Shown piece after piece: positions 30,018 through 38,880 of a stretch of 64,000 nucleotides of DNA; the stretch's first letter is position 1; every line of letters starts with the position of its first letter. Made by a program: the position numbers and the translations under genes. The DNA is from Phaeoceros laevis (lineage: Eukaryota > Anthocerotophyta > Anthocerotopsida > Notothyladales): the NCBI GenBank assembly GCA_049999765.1, contig JBNGIQ010009451.1, positions 128,921 through 192,920 of the forward strand, read 5' to 3'. The notes under the pieces are model-generated. The model was not told the origin of the DNA. It searched no databases and saw nothing but the letters and a program-made list of their open reading frames with translations.

Positions 30018-30203
30018 TATAGTTGCGAACTATGCCGCACCATCCGCTGATCCGCTGACCGGCCGCACCATTCGGGGCATAAAACAAAGTGGAGAGGGTA
30101 AACCGGGGTGTAGTTAATTTGTAAAGGGTTCACCCAGATCCCATTGTTGTCCGGGGCCTGGGTCCCAAGTCTTTTTGTGTGGGCTTGCACCGGGCGGCCT
30201 GTG
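30018..30203. repeat. Left copy of a ~155-190 bp direct repeat
   Basis: It begins TATAGTTGCGAACTATGCCG and ends GGGCTTGCACCGGGCGGCC. A second copy lies at 31,608-31,762 in the same orientation. The left copy carries an extra stretch of about 25 bases (CCGCTGATCCGCTGACCGGC region) that looks like a local duplication. The spacing of about 1.6 kb with matching ends resembles terminal direct repeats, but I see no primer-binding site or polypurine tract. Confidence 0.7.
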
Positions 30204-30437
30204 AAAGCGATAAAGAAGGGAGTTGCATGGAAGGATCCTGGCCAGAGCTGGATGGAGCATGCAGGGGAAAGACACATATTTCTGGTAGGACACAGTAATA
30301 AAACACCGCACAAGCAATTGCATCAGCTGCTGAAACAGGCCAGCTTGAAGCTGTACGAAGGGCATCTCCAGACCGTGAATGTGAATGTACTGGAGGACAC
30401 AGCAGAGCCGTTGGCATTGTGTATTATTTCCAGGTAA
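30190..30437 (+). pseudogene. PPR E/E+ fragment
   Basis: One frame reads KKGVAWKDPGQSWMEHAGE, then RHIFLVGH and LHQLLKQASLKLYEGH. This aligns with the E+ region of the giant PPR protein at 13-18 kb (VVWKKPGQSWIEHGLE, LHTFVSRDRGH, LYELLRNATSVLKAGH). No PPR repeats precede it and no DYW follows, so it is an isolated fragment. It starts inside the left direct repeat, in the same orientation. Confidence 0.7.
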
Positions 30438-31154
30438 ACTGGCTATCTCGTATGGGCATCTCAACAAACCAGTCTGACAATGTAGAAAGCTGGTTGTGAT
30501 TGGCACGAAGAACCCAAGTTTATTATGCTGTTCGGGTTTACAACTCGGGAAATGGCACCTTTCTTGGAGCCGACTCAGCTGGACAGGGAACATGGGGTCT
30601 CCCCCCAGCAATGAAGTTATAGTCAAGCTCAGATACATCCTTTGCTGGCCCCCCCCACCAATTTACTGACAGACAGAAAAGTTCGAATCGTCATAGGACA
30701 TAAGAAGAATGACTTTGGTGGTTGTACCTGACCTGAAACCACCCCCAAGTGCGGACAGTGCTGTGCTTGAGTATTGTGTGTTTCAGCCTTTAATAAGAGA
30801 ACAATGCCGGTGTGTGCGTATTCTGGAAAAGTAATATTGCAAGGCCTTCAGCCCTTGTCGAGTGCTACCGGATTCGGCAGCAATGGCTATGAAAGACGTC
30901 ACTAATCACAAGATACTAATGTGTCCGGAGATCCAGTTGCTTGCTAAGGCACTTCAGGAAATACGAGGCCGTACGCCTGGGACTGCTGTAACTTTGCTTC
31001 TTGAGCACAAACTTGTTGAAGGCATTCTGCGTGAGGGTGACAAGCGAGTCAGCTGGGATCCAAAGTAGTCTACGTCGAGTCGAGGTCCCCGGGACATTAG
31101 CATCCGGGGGTTCACAGGCCAGAGAGTAGCACCTACTGACCTTGTCCAGATCGG

Positions 31155-31520
31155 TTAAGAGGAGGCCTGTCTGTATCCTCGTAGCTCCTCCATCTTACGT
31201 ACTCTTCTTAAGAACAACTCGTACTCGCACTTCTCATAGCTATGGCGCTCATCTACGCACTTCCACGGGAGATAGAAATTCTCCACCCGGCACTTGTTCA
31301 GGGGTATGAGCAGATGCGCACAAGCATCCCGGGATCCCAGTGGCAGCAAATTGGCAGCCATCTCCGCCTGGCTAGCCTGCTGCTTATCACCATGCTCATG
31401 GCTCCCATGATGCGCTTCACTGTGCTTGGCTGCTCCACCAGAGGCTTTAGCTACAATGACGACCTCTTTCGGCTTCACCACAACGACGTCGTCACAGACG
31501 CAGTCCTCATCCTCTGCCAT
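31155..31520 (-). CDS. NADH:ubiquinone oxidoreductase (complex I) subunit NDUFB7/B18
   Basis: 121 residues from the ATG at 31,520, intronless. NDUFB7 is an accessory subunit of mitochondrial complex I on the intermembrane-space side, folded through twin CX9C disulphides. The core is clear: DACAHLLIPLNKCR, FYLPWKC, DERHSYEKCEYE and a following basic helix (RRVRKMEELR). The four cysteines are in twin-CX9C spacing. The plant proteins I know are about 100 residues with a short N-terminus. Here about 55 residues precede the core, rich in Val, Lys and His, and are unlike the family. The gene lies between two direct repeats within a 2.5-kb segment absent from the paralogous PPR flank, so it probably arrived by insertion. 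Confidence 0.85.
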   Translation of the reverse strand: MAEDEDCVCDDVVVVKPKEVVIVAKASGGAAKHSEAHHGSHEHGDKQQASQAEMAANLLPLGSRDACAHLLIPLNKCRVENFYLPWKCVDERHSYEKCEYELFLRRVRKMEELRGYRQASS

Positions 31521-31599
31521 CGGTGCGTGCTTCAAAACCTAGCTGTGCGAAGCCAGCGGAGAGAAACAGGTGACAAGGCTTGGAGTTACATTCCTTTTG

Positions 31600-31619
31600 T
31601 TCGCAACTATAGTTGCGAA
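31600..31619. repeat. Perfect 20-bp palindrome
   Basis: TTCGCAACTATAGTTGCGAA is its own reverse complement. It sits at the start of the right direct repeat, 80 bases upstream of the NDUFB7 ATG. The left repeat copy keeps only the right half. Confidence 0.9.
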
Positions 31620-31762
31620 CTATGCCGCACCATCCGGGGCATAAAAGAAAGTGGAGAGGGTAAACCGGGATGTAGTTTATTTATAAAGGGTTCACCCAGA
31701 TCCCATTGTTGTCCGGAGCCGGGTCCCAGGTCTTTTTGTATGGGCTTGCACCGGGCAGCCCG
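31608..31762. repeat. Right copy of the direct repeat, upstream of NDUFB7
   Basis: Same sequence as 30,018-30,203 apart from scattered substitutions and lack of the 25-base extra stretch. It ends GGGCTTGCACCGGGCAGCC. It overlies the promoter position of the minus-strand NDUFB7 gene. Confidence 0.75.
31678..31685 (-). promoter_or_regulatory. TATA-box candidate for NDUFB7 inside the repeat
   Basis: The minus strand reads TATAAATA here, 158 bases upstream of the NDUFB7 ATG. The equivalent site in the left repeat copy reads TACAAATT, so the TATA form is specific to the copy next to the gene. No experimental support is available. Confidence 0.4.
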
Positions 31763-31846
31763 TTAAAAGTTTTCGTGTGCTTCTCCACTTGGGCAGCAAA
31801 CAGTTTCTGCTTGCACATCTTGTACAGTTTGTACTATTGAACTGCC

Positions 31847-31926
31847 TGGCGGACACGTATGTGAAGATTACTACTTAACCCTCATGTGGCGGACACGTAT
31901 GTGAAGATTACTACTTAACCCCATGA
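31847..31926. repeat. Two-copy 40-bp tandem duplication
   Basis: TGGCGGACACGTATGTGAAG and what follows up to TTAACCC(T)CATG recurs at 31,887 with almost no change. Confidence 0.9.
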
Positions 31927-33696
31927 GTGTGTCTTGCTGATGCACTTGGCTCGGTCCCCAGACGTTCACATTGTGTGCAAGGATGGAGCAGGAGCCTGAT
32001 TTTAGCAGACTATCACATTTGCTTGCTTCCTGAACAAGTGCTCAAAAGCATATTACTTGAAGGTGACGTAGTAGGTCTGGGCTCCTGTCGAGATCGTAAA
32101 TATATATGCAAGATGTGGCTGTAGGACGTCAGCGTCGAGGATGCCTGGGAGCCTGATTTTTCGAGGATGCCAACGTTTCCGTTCCGTTTCTTAAAGATCC
32201 CGTCACGTTTCCAAAAATTGTTAAAACAAAGAAACGCGCAGGATACACACCGCAACGCGTAGGAAACTTGATACGTTTCTTATCGACCGTAACTCTGGTT
32301 AAAACCAGCCGGGTTCTAAAACGAGCACCCTTGCGCAAGAACCGGGGCGGTCTTGTCGCACAATTGTGCGTCGCGGATGCCAACCACGTTTTTTTTCGCG
32401 GTTGGCATCGACGACCCATCGACCCATCCGCAACCATCCCGCACCATCCGCGACCATCTCTTCATTTTATGTGAACACCCCTTGCCTTGCAAGCAGATGA
32501 TCAGCAACGAGCGTGATCCATCCAACGATCACCTGTGGTATGTTTGATGTCCTGGAATGTTGCTTGTGCCCCCATTTCAGGGTTCACATGCGTTCCAAGT
32601 AGTTCTAATCGCCTCATCTTTGAGCAGTTGCCACAGCTGGTGAAAGGAATCATGTATCCTTGTTACTCTCCAGAGCAACATTTAAGAAGCCAGTGACCGG
32701 AGGCACAGACAGGGGAGCTACATGCTCCTGACATGTCTTGGCCTTAGTGCCCAAAACCAGTCTTGCAAAATTTATACAAGGTCTGATTTCCTCATGCTTT
32801 TAGTTCCAGGTGTAAACCAGGTCAATTACTCGAAGGTCGAGGTAAACATTTAATGTGATATCTTAAGGACTGCCTGAAGTGGGTTGTTTTTGCATCAGGA
32901 CTGGACTACAGAGGTTTGCGTTGGCCTCCCAACCTAGAGGAACTGTGAGTACGGTTTCGGGTTTCTACCGAGGGGAAGCTTCCGCTCCAGTGCTGGTTGC
33001 AGCTCGTCGTGTTGGAATGCGGTTGGCGGAAAGATAAAGTTTCAAGCTCTGAAGTGTTCTCGAGACTCGGAAGCTCAGCCTATGTTCGGGACTTTCTCTG
33101 AGTCCTGAACATACGTAAGCTGTGGATTTTTTGCTCTCAAAGCTCCTATTTGACTTCTCCCCTGAACATCTGATTCTGACGACCTGCCAAGTCTTGTCAT
33201 CGCAACCTGAAGTCTCCAAATTAATAAATACAGGTTTCCCGAAGGTTGCCTGTGCAAGAATGAGAAGAGTTGCTTTTCTTTGTCACACATACATGTGCCA
33301 TTGGATTGAAGTAATCTCACCGTTCCAACCCGAAGTTTTTGTCATGACAAATTTTGGGGTCTACTAAACCGGGGACGAGGCTCGCTTCAGTTCTGTTATG
33401 ACCAGTGACAGACCAGTCTGTGCGGTAGATGCTTTGAAAAGCGTCAAGGGCAGGTGGGTTGGTGGTAAACATTCTGTGCACAGTGCGCTCTGGATCGCTG
33501 AACACTCATCGAGCACAACTGCCAAGAGTGCTTCCAACGTGGCAAGAGCAACGACTTCTGCTGGCCGGGAAGACATGAAGAATGAAGAAGCTAGGTTGTG
33601 AAGCTTTACTGATGGCCGCTGAACAGGATTCTAAGCTTACTGGAGAGGCCTTGGTCACTTCTTTGTTCCGGTGCTTAACCATCAGTGAGGCAGGTC
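31927..33696. other. Intergenic region; contains displaced 3' flank of a PPR paralog
   Basis: No gene is supported. About 32,505-32,890 aligns with about 37,605-37,930, the 3' flank of the PPR gene at 33.7 kb (shared blocks such as AGCAACA..TT..A.AAG.CAG and CTACATGCTCCTGACATG-like). It is probably the rest of the 3' flank of the 25.8-kb gene, pushed away by an insertion. The interval 32,357-32,409 holds an inverted repeat. The last 300 bases resemble the 5' flank of the 25.8-kb gene. Confidence 0.5.
32357..32409. repeat. Palindrome followed by a hairpin with a T-run loop
   Basis: CGCACAATTGTGCG (32,357-32,370) is a perfect 14-bp palindrome. Then GATGCCAACC (32,376-32,385) pairs with GGTTGGCATC (32,400-32,409) around a loop containing eight T. 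This may be the end of a small inverted-repeat element. Confidence 0.6.
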
Positions 33697-36600
33697 ATGC
33701 AAGAGCTAGCACCTCAGACTGGTTGGTTTGGAGCTGTGAACCACCCGACAGGAAAGGAGTGGTATGCCAGAAATTTTGCATCCTCTGGACAGGACACAAT
33801 GCCTTCAGAAAATGTGCAGGTGGTTTTATGGGAATCGTTTTTTGCAGATCCCACAAGGTGGTGGGACAACAGACGGAGCAAGCCGACTCGCCAGCATCCT
33901 GTTCTTATGCACATGAAGTCCAAGACTGCCCTGGGGCTCGATAATTGGCACAATCCTGCAACGGTGGAATTGCAGCTAGCCAGGTGGGACGGTGAAAGGG
34001 AGAAGACTCCCGAGCCTGGATCCATCTTAGTGCAAAGGCAAGGAGGGTTGTCAGCACCTGGGAGCTATTTGGAGGTTGAGACGTGCAGGAAGCTATGTGC
34101 GGATGGACAGATTCAGGACGCTGTGGACGCGTTGAACCGACAAGTCCAGCAAGGACGCCATGTAGATGACAATCTCTTATATGATGTCCTCAAGTGGTCC
34201 ATCGCGCACAAGGACCTGGCTTTGGGAAGACGGATCCATGCTCTCATTGTCAAAAGCGGGTATGAAGGAGACGCATTCTTAGCCACCCACCTCATCGGTT
34301 TATACGCTTCGCATAGGAGGCTGGAGGAAGCAATGCGAGTCTTTACGAAAGTCTCTTCGCCAGACGCCTATAACTGGGCTACCATCATCTTCGCCTATGC
34401 TAGACATGGCAAGGCCGTCAAGGCTGTTCGACTGTATCAACGGATGCGGGAGTTAACCACAATCGAGCCAGACAACCGCATCTTTGTGGCAGTTCTGAAA
34501 GCGTGTGCAGCTGCGGAAGATATAGCCGCCGGCAAAGAGGTCCATGCACATATTCTCTCCAGTCCAAGGAAGCCGGATATCTTTGTCCAGAACTGCCTGG
34601 TTGATATGTACGCTAAGTGCCGAAGCTTGGAGGAAGCCCGCAGAGTGTTTGACAGACTTCCAAGCAAAACTGTTGTCACTTGGACCACAATGATTGCAGG
34701 TTATGCCCATCAGGGAATGGCTCAGGAAGCCTTCAGTCTTTACAACAGTATGCAACTCGACGGACTCACTACTCCCAATTCTGTTACATATGTATGCCTG
34801 CTGCAGGCATGTGCCAGGGAAGGTGTACGAGCTCTGCATAAGGGAAAGCAGCTGCATGCACAGATCAAAGATCGAGGACTGCAAGGCGACGTGGTTCTAA
34901 GTGGCAGCTTGGTTAACATGTACGCGAAGTGCGGCAGCTTGGAGGATGCTCAGAGAGTGTTTGATAGACTTCCAGCGAGGAATGTTGTCGCATGGAATGC
35001 CATTCTTGCAGGGTATTCCCAGCATGGGATGGGCCAGGAGGCCCTTAGTCTATATAGGAGGATGCAACAGGAAGGCCTGAGCGATCCAGATTCTGTTACA
35101 TATGTGTGTCTCCTACAGGCTTGTGGAAGTGTAGGTTTCGAAGCCCTTCTTCTGGGAGAGCAGCTCCATGCAGAGATTCAAGAGAAAGGTCTGCAAGATG
35201 ATATTGTTCTGGCCTGCAGCTTGGTTAACATGTATGCAAAGTGCGGTAGCTTAGAGGATGCTCGCAGTGTGTTTGACAAACTTCCAGCTAGGAATGTTGT
35301 CACTTGGACCGCAATGATTGCAGGCTATGTCCAGCAGGGGATGGGTCTAGAAGCCCTTGAGCTTTACTCGAGTATGCAACAGGAAGGTCTCTCTCCTCCG
35401 GATTCTGTTGCATTTGTATGCCTGCTCAAGGCATGTGCCAGCATAGGTGGAGGAGCTCTTCACACGGGAAAGCAGCTGCATGCAGCGATCAAAGAAAGAG
35501 GGCTGCAAGACGATGCTGTTCTAGCCGGCAGCTTGGTTAACATGTACGCAAAGTGCGGTAGCTTGCATGATGCTCACAGCATGTTTGACACACTTCCAAC
35601 CAGGGATATTGTTACATGGACTACAATGATTGCAGGTTATGCCCAACAGGGAATGGGTCAGGAAGCCCTGAGTCTTTACAGCAGTATGCAACAGCAAGGC
35701 CTTTCTCCTCCAGATTCTGTTACATTTGTGTGCCTTCTGCATGCATGTGCCAGCGAAGGTGCAGGAGCCCTGCATGAAGGAAAGCAGCTGCATGCACAAG
35801 TCAAAGAACGCAGATTGCAGGATGATGTGGTTGTAGGTGGTAGCTTGGTCAACATGTATGCTAAGTGCGGTAGCTTAGAGGATGCTCGCCGAGTGTTTGA
35901 CACACTTCCAGAGAGGACTGTTATAGCATGGAACGCGATTCTTGCAGGGTATGCCCAGCAGGGGATGGGCGAGGAAGCCTTAAGTCTTTACAAGAGTATG
36001 CAACAGCAAGGCCTCTATCGTCCCGATTCAGTGACATATGTATCCCTTCTGCAGGCATGTGCCAGTGGAGGTGAAAGAGCCCTTCTTCAGGGAAAGCAGC
36101 TCCATGCAGAGATTCGGGAAACAGGATTGCCACAGGACGTGGTTCTAGGCGGCAGCTTAGTTAACATGTATGCAAAGTGTGGTAGCTTGGAGGATGCGCG
36201 CAGCGTGTTTGACTTGCTTCCAGCCAGGGATGTTGTCATATGGACCACAATGATTGCAGGTTATGTCCAGCAGGAGATGGGTCAGGAAGCCCTTAGTCTT
36301 TACAGCAGTATGCAACTCGAAAGCCTCAGTCCTCCCAATTCTGTGACATATGTTTCCCTACTGCAGGCATGTGCAGCTGAAGCAGCTCTGCTCCTGGGAA
36401 GGCAGCTACATGCAGAGATTGAGGAACGAGGAATGCAGGCTGATGTTGCTGTTGGAGCAGCACTAGTAAACATGTACGGAAAGTGTGGGAGCATGTTGGA
36501 TTCACAGCGGGTGTTTGATTCACTGCCTGAAAGAGGGGTTGAAGCTTGGGGTGCCCTGATTAGTGGATATGCCCACCAAGGAGATAGTGACGTTGTCTTT

Positions 36601-37209
36601 GACTTGCTTGACAGGATGAAATTGGAAGGCATACAGCCTGATAGCATCACTTTCCTTCATGTGCTTACAGTGTGCAGTCATGTTGGTCTAGTGGACAAAG
36701 GCCGAGAGTACTTTGAGGCGATGACAAGAAATTATGGCGTCAGTGCAACTGTAGAGCACTTCACATGCATGATGGACCTTCTGGGGCGTGCAGGTCATCT
36801 GGACGATGCGCTCCAGATGGCCAAGACCATGCAGCTCCCACCAAATAATGTAGTGTGGCATACTTTGTTAGGCGCTTGTCAGAAGTGGAAGAACGTCGAG
36901 ATTGGACGACAGGCCTTTGAAGGTGCAGTGAGCGTGGATGAAAAAGATGCAGCATCTTACGTGTTGATGGCCAACATTTATGCAAGCGTCAAGATGTGGG
37001 AGGAGGCAAAGGAAATGCAGGCAAGAAGAAAGAAGTTGGGAGCATGGAAGAAGCCAGGCCAGAGCTGGTGTACCGACATGGGTGGAGTGGTGCACACGTT
37101 TGTCGTTGGGACAAGAAACATCCTTGATACTGAAAGTATCTATGCAAGGGTGGAGCAGCTAGTCCCCAAATTGAAGGAAGGATCCGGATATGTGCTGCAC
37201 CTGCACTAG
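33697..37209 (+). CDS. Long PLS-class PPR protein, DYW lost by nonsense change
   Basis: About 1170 residues from the ATG at 33,697, intronless. It has a weak PDF-like motif (VVLWESFFAD, WWDNRRSK, but HPVLMH in place of HPDFRH), about ten PLS triplets (YAKCGSLEDARRVFD cores), E and E+ (KKPGQSWCTDMGG). It ends SGYVLHLH. The 9.2-kb paralog continues with TCA TCC (Ser-Ser); here the codon is TAG. Readable DYW remains follow. Upstream, an open frame starting MAAEQDSKLTGEAL matches the N-terminus of the 25.8-kb paralog (MAAGLEFKLTGEAF) but lies in another frame, so the original start has been cut off by a frameshift and a downstream ATG must be used. Confidence 0.85.
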   Translation: MQELAPQTGWFGAVNHPTGKEWYARNFASSGQDTMPSENVQVVLWESFFADPTRWWDNRRSKPTRQHPVLMHMKSKTALGLDNWHNPATVELQLARWDGEREKTPEPGSILVQRQGGLSAPGSYLEVETCRKLCADGQIQDAVDALNRQVQQGRHVDDNLLYDVLKWSIAHKDLALGRRIHALIVKSGYEGDAFLATHLIGLYASHRRLEEAMRVFTKVSSPDAYNWATIIFAYARHGKAVKAVRLYQRMRELTTIEPDNRIFVAVLKACAAAEDIAAGKEVHAHILSSPRKPDIFVQNCLVDMYAKCRSLEEARRVFDRLPSKTVVTWTTMIAGYAHQGMAQEAFSLYNSMQLDGLTTPNSVTYVCLLQACAREGVRALHKGKQLHAQIKDRGLQGDVVLSGSLVNMYAKCGSLEDAQRVFDRLPARNVVAWNAILAGYSQHGMGQEALSLYRRMQQEGLSDPDSVTYVCLLQACGSVGFEALLLGEQLHAEIQEKGLQDDIVLACSLVNMYAKCGSLEDARSVFDKLPARNVVTWTAMIAGYVQQGMGLEALELYSSMQQEGLSPPDSVAFVCLLKACASIGGGALHTGKQLHAAIKERGLQDDAVLAGSLVNMYAKCGSLHDAHSMFDTLPTRDIVTWTTMIAGYAQQGMGQEALSLYSSMQQQGLSPPDSVTFVCLLHACASEGAGALHEGKQLHAQVKERRLQDDVVVGGSLVNMYAKCGSLEDARRVFDTLPERTVIAWNAILAGYAQQGMGEEALSLYKSMQQQGLYRPDSVTYVSLLQACASGGERALLQGKQLHAEIRETGLPQDVVLGGSLVNMYAKCGSLEDARSVFDLLPARDVVIWTTMIAGYVQQEMGQEALSLYSSMQLESLSPPNSVTYVSLLQACAAEAALLLGRQLHAEIEERGMQADVAVGAALVNMYGKCGSMLDSQRVFDSLPERGVEAWGALISGYAHQGDSDVVFDLLDRMKLEGIQPDSITFLHVLTVCSHVGLVDKGREYFEAMTRNYGVSATVEHFTCMMDLLGRAGHLDDALQMAKTMQLPPNNVVWHTLLGACQKWKNVEIGRQAFEGAVSVDEKDAASYVLMANIYASVKMWEEAKEMQARRKKLGAWKKPGQSWCTDMGGVVHTFVVGTRNILDTESIYARVEQLVPKLKEGSGYVLHLH

Positions 37210-37452
37210 TCATTACGAGATATATATGATGATGAGAAGGAAGGTGAGCTGTGTGGGCACCCGTAGCGAGAAACTGACCTAAGTGAAGACACCTGAAGGG
37301 GCACCCATACGACTTGAAAGAATCTGCGCTTATGCGTGGATTGTCATAACAGCTTACAGATGGAAGATAGAAAAGCAAACTATTAGCTGCCTGGATGCAA
37401 GCCGCTTCCCTGTCTATTCCTTGGGAAATGTTCATTTGGGGACTGCTGGTAG
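37210..37452 (+). pseudogene. Decayed DYW domain of the preceding PPR gene
   Basis: After the TAG, the same frame reads SLRDIYDDEKEGELCGHP, matching SLRDISVEEKEADLCGHS of the 9.2-kb gene, then meets a second stop. After a shift it reads KTPEGAPIRLERICAYAWI, then YRWKIEKQTISCLDASRFPV. The CMDC motif has become YAWI and the terminal CSCGGYW is not recognisable. The extent of decay implies the loss is not recent. Confidence 0.8.
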
Positions 37453-37875
37453 TAACGGCTTGGCTGGTGCACGGGAAAACACTGCCTCCTGTTGGCACTG
37501 AGTCAGTCGCTGAGTCCCCCAAGAATGAACACAAAGAAATATGAGCCGCATTGATGTCAGGTGTGCTCTTCAAAGTGCAATCTGGCTTGAAACCCGACCA
37601 TGACCAGTGATTGTGATCCACCTGCGGTACGTGTAATATTCTGGAATTGTTGCTTTGTGCCGCTATTTCAGGGCTGCTTTAAAGTAGGTCTGATTGCCTG
37701 TCTTTCTGCAAGCAGTTGCCAAAGCTAGAGCAACAAATCTTACAAGTCAGCACTGGAGGCAAAGGCAGGGACCCACATGCTGCTGATATGGGGCCATCAT
37801 TGAAAGATGGTTATAAGGTATGATGTCCTCGTGCTTGCAGGTTTAACGTTTGGTCTCTACAGGCCAATGGCTTTT

Positions 37876-38103
37876 CGGTGGTAACCATTTCACGTGATTT
37901 TCTCAGGAATACTTGAAGGGGCTTATCTGCCAGCGAACCTGTGCAGATTGAAGCCAAGGAAAATGGAAGTCCACTAAGTACTAAAGTACCGGTGGTAACC
38001 ATTTCACGTGATTTCTCAGGAATGCCTGAAGGGGCTTATCTGTCGGCAAACCTGTGCAGATTGAAGCCAAGGAAAATGTAAGTCCAATAAGCACAAAAGC
38101 ACC
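37876..38103. repeat. Two-copy ~114-bp tandem duplication in a PPR 3' flank
   Basis: CGGTGGTAACCATTTCACGTG recurs at 37,990, and the copies stay alike through GGGGCTTATCTG, CTGTGCAGATTGAAGCC and AAGGAAAATG. A single related copy is present at about 32,810-32,890, so the doubling followed the PPR duplication. Confidence 0.85.
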
Positions 38104-38531
38104 CACCGGTGCATAAAATTATGAAAAAGTTACAGGATAGAAAATTAGAAATACTTCCCGAATTAGAACAATGGTTTCCGTCACGATATTACTCCAAGTT
38201 CGACCAAGACAAAGTGGGATCAAGTGACCAAGTGGTACTGTTAGCCCTTTAGGGGTGCACCGAAGTTACGTGCCGTGCAGCATCCAGGATGCCCTCCGTT
38301 ACATCGCACGTAAAAGATCTATCTATCCAAGAGTATGGGCAGACTCACCTGGCAGCCGTCCCCCGAGGCCGCCCGGTAGCGTGCGTGACGCCGCCTACGC
38401 CTCCCTCTCGATACCGTGCGGGTGTGCGGGTTGCATCGCCGCTACCCCGCTACCCGCACGCCATCCCCGCGCGTGCATGTCGCGCACCCCCGCGCGGGGA
38501 CACGTCGTGGTGACCGTGCCATGCCGTGACC

Positions 38532-38580
38532 CTAATGCCATGGCGGGGCCGCATGGCATTAGGCCCCGCCATGGCATTAG
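38532..38580. repeat. Perfect 19-bp inverted repeat
   Basis: CTAATGCCATGGCGGGGCC (38,532-38,550) is exactly matched by its reverse complement at 38,562-38,580 around an 11-base loop. The loop repeats the ATGGCATTA core. It could form a stable hairpin in RNA or a cruciform. Confidence 0.92.
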
Positions 38581-38639
38581 AGTCGCAAGCCCTTATAATG
38601 TGGCGGAAATATCCTCTGTTGCACTTCTGCAGCCGGAGT

Positions 38640-38880
38640 CTCACAAGAACTCTGCGATTAAGCTCTCAGGTTGTGGTACCCCTGAAGGGTTGACAGCAGC
38701 GAGCCTCACGGTTTGTAGACCGATGGGTAGACCTTAGTCCCCGGATGGGGTCTCCCGGTTGCAACCTAATGTCCCCGGATAGGAGCTCCCGGCTGCCGGT
38801 TGAAATACCTGGCGAGGTGTTCAATTCCCATTGCTGGAGTTGGCAAACACCATAACCATACTACTACTACTACCGGGCTC
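38640..38880 (+). mobile_element. SINE-like element with TAC-repeat tail
   Basis: A possible tRNA-type B box (GTTCAATTCCC at about 38,819) is followed by about 40 bases and a (TAC)n tail near 38,862-38,877. The bases around ATTCCCAT and before the tail (ACCATACTACTACTAC) resemble the tail region of the LINE relic at 40.7-41.9 kb read on the minus strand. SINEs often share the 3' end of a partner LINE. The 5' end is not defined and the A box is weak. Confidence 0.4.

Noticed and set aside
30018-31762. LTR retrotransposon or TRIM flanked by 155-190 bp terminal repeats
   Set aside because: The repeats are direct and paired, but I found no primer-binding site, polypurine tract, or TG...CA ends, and the interior holds host genes. 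Kept only as a direct repeat.
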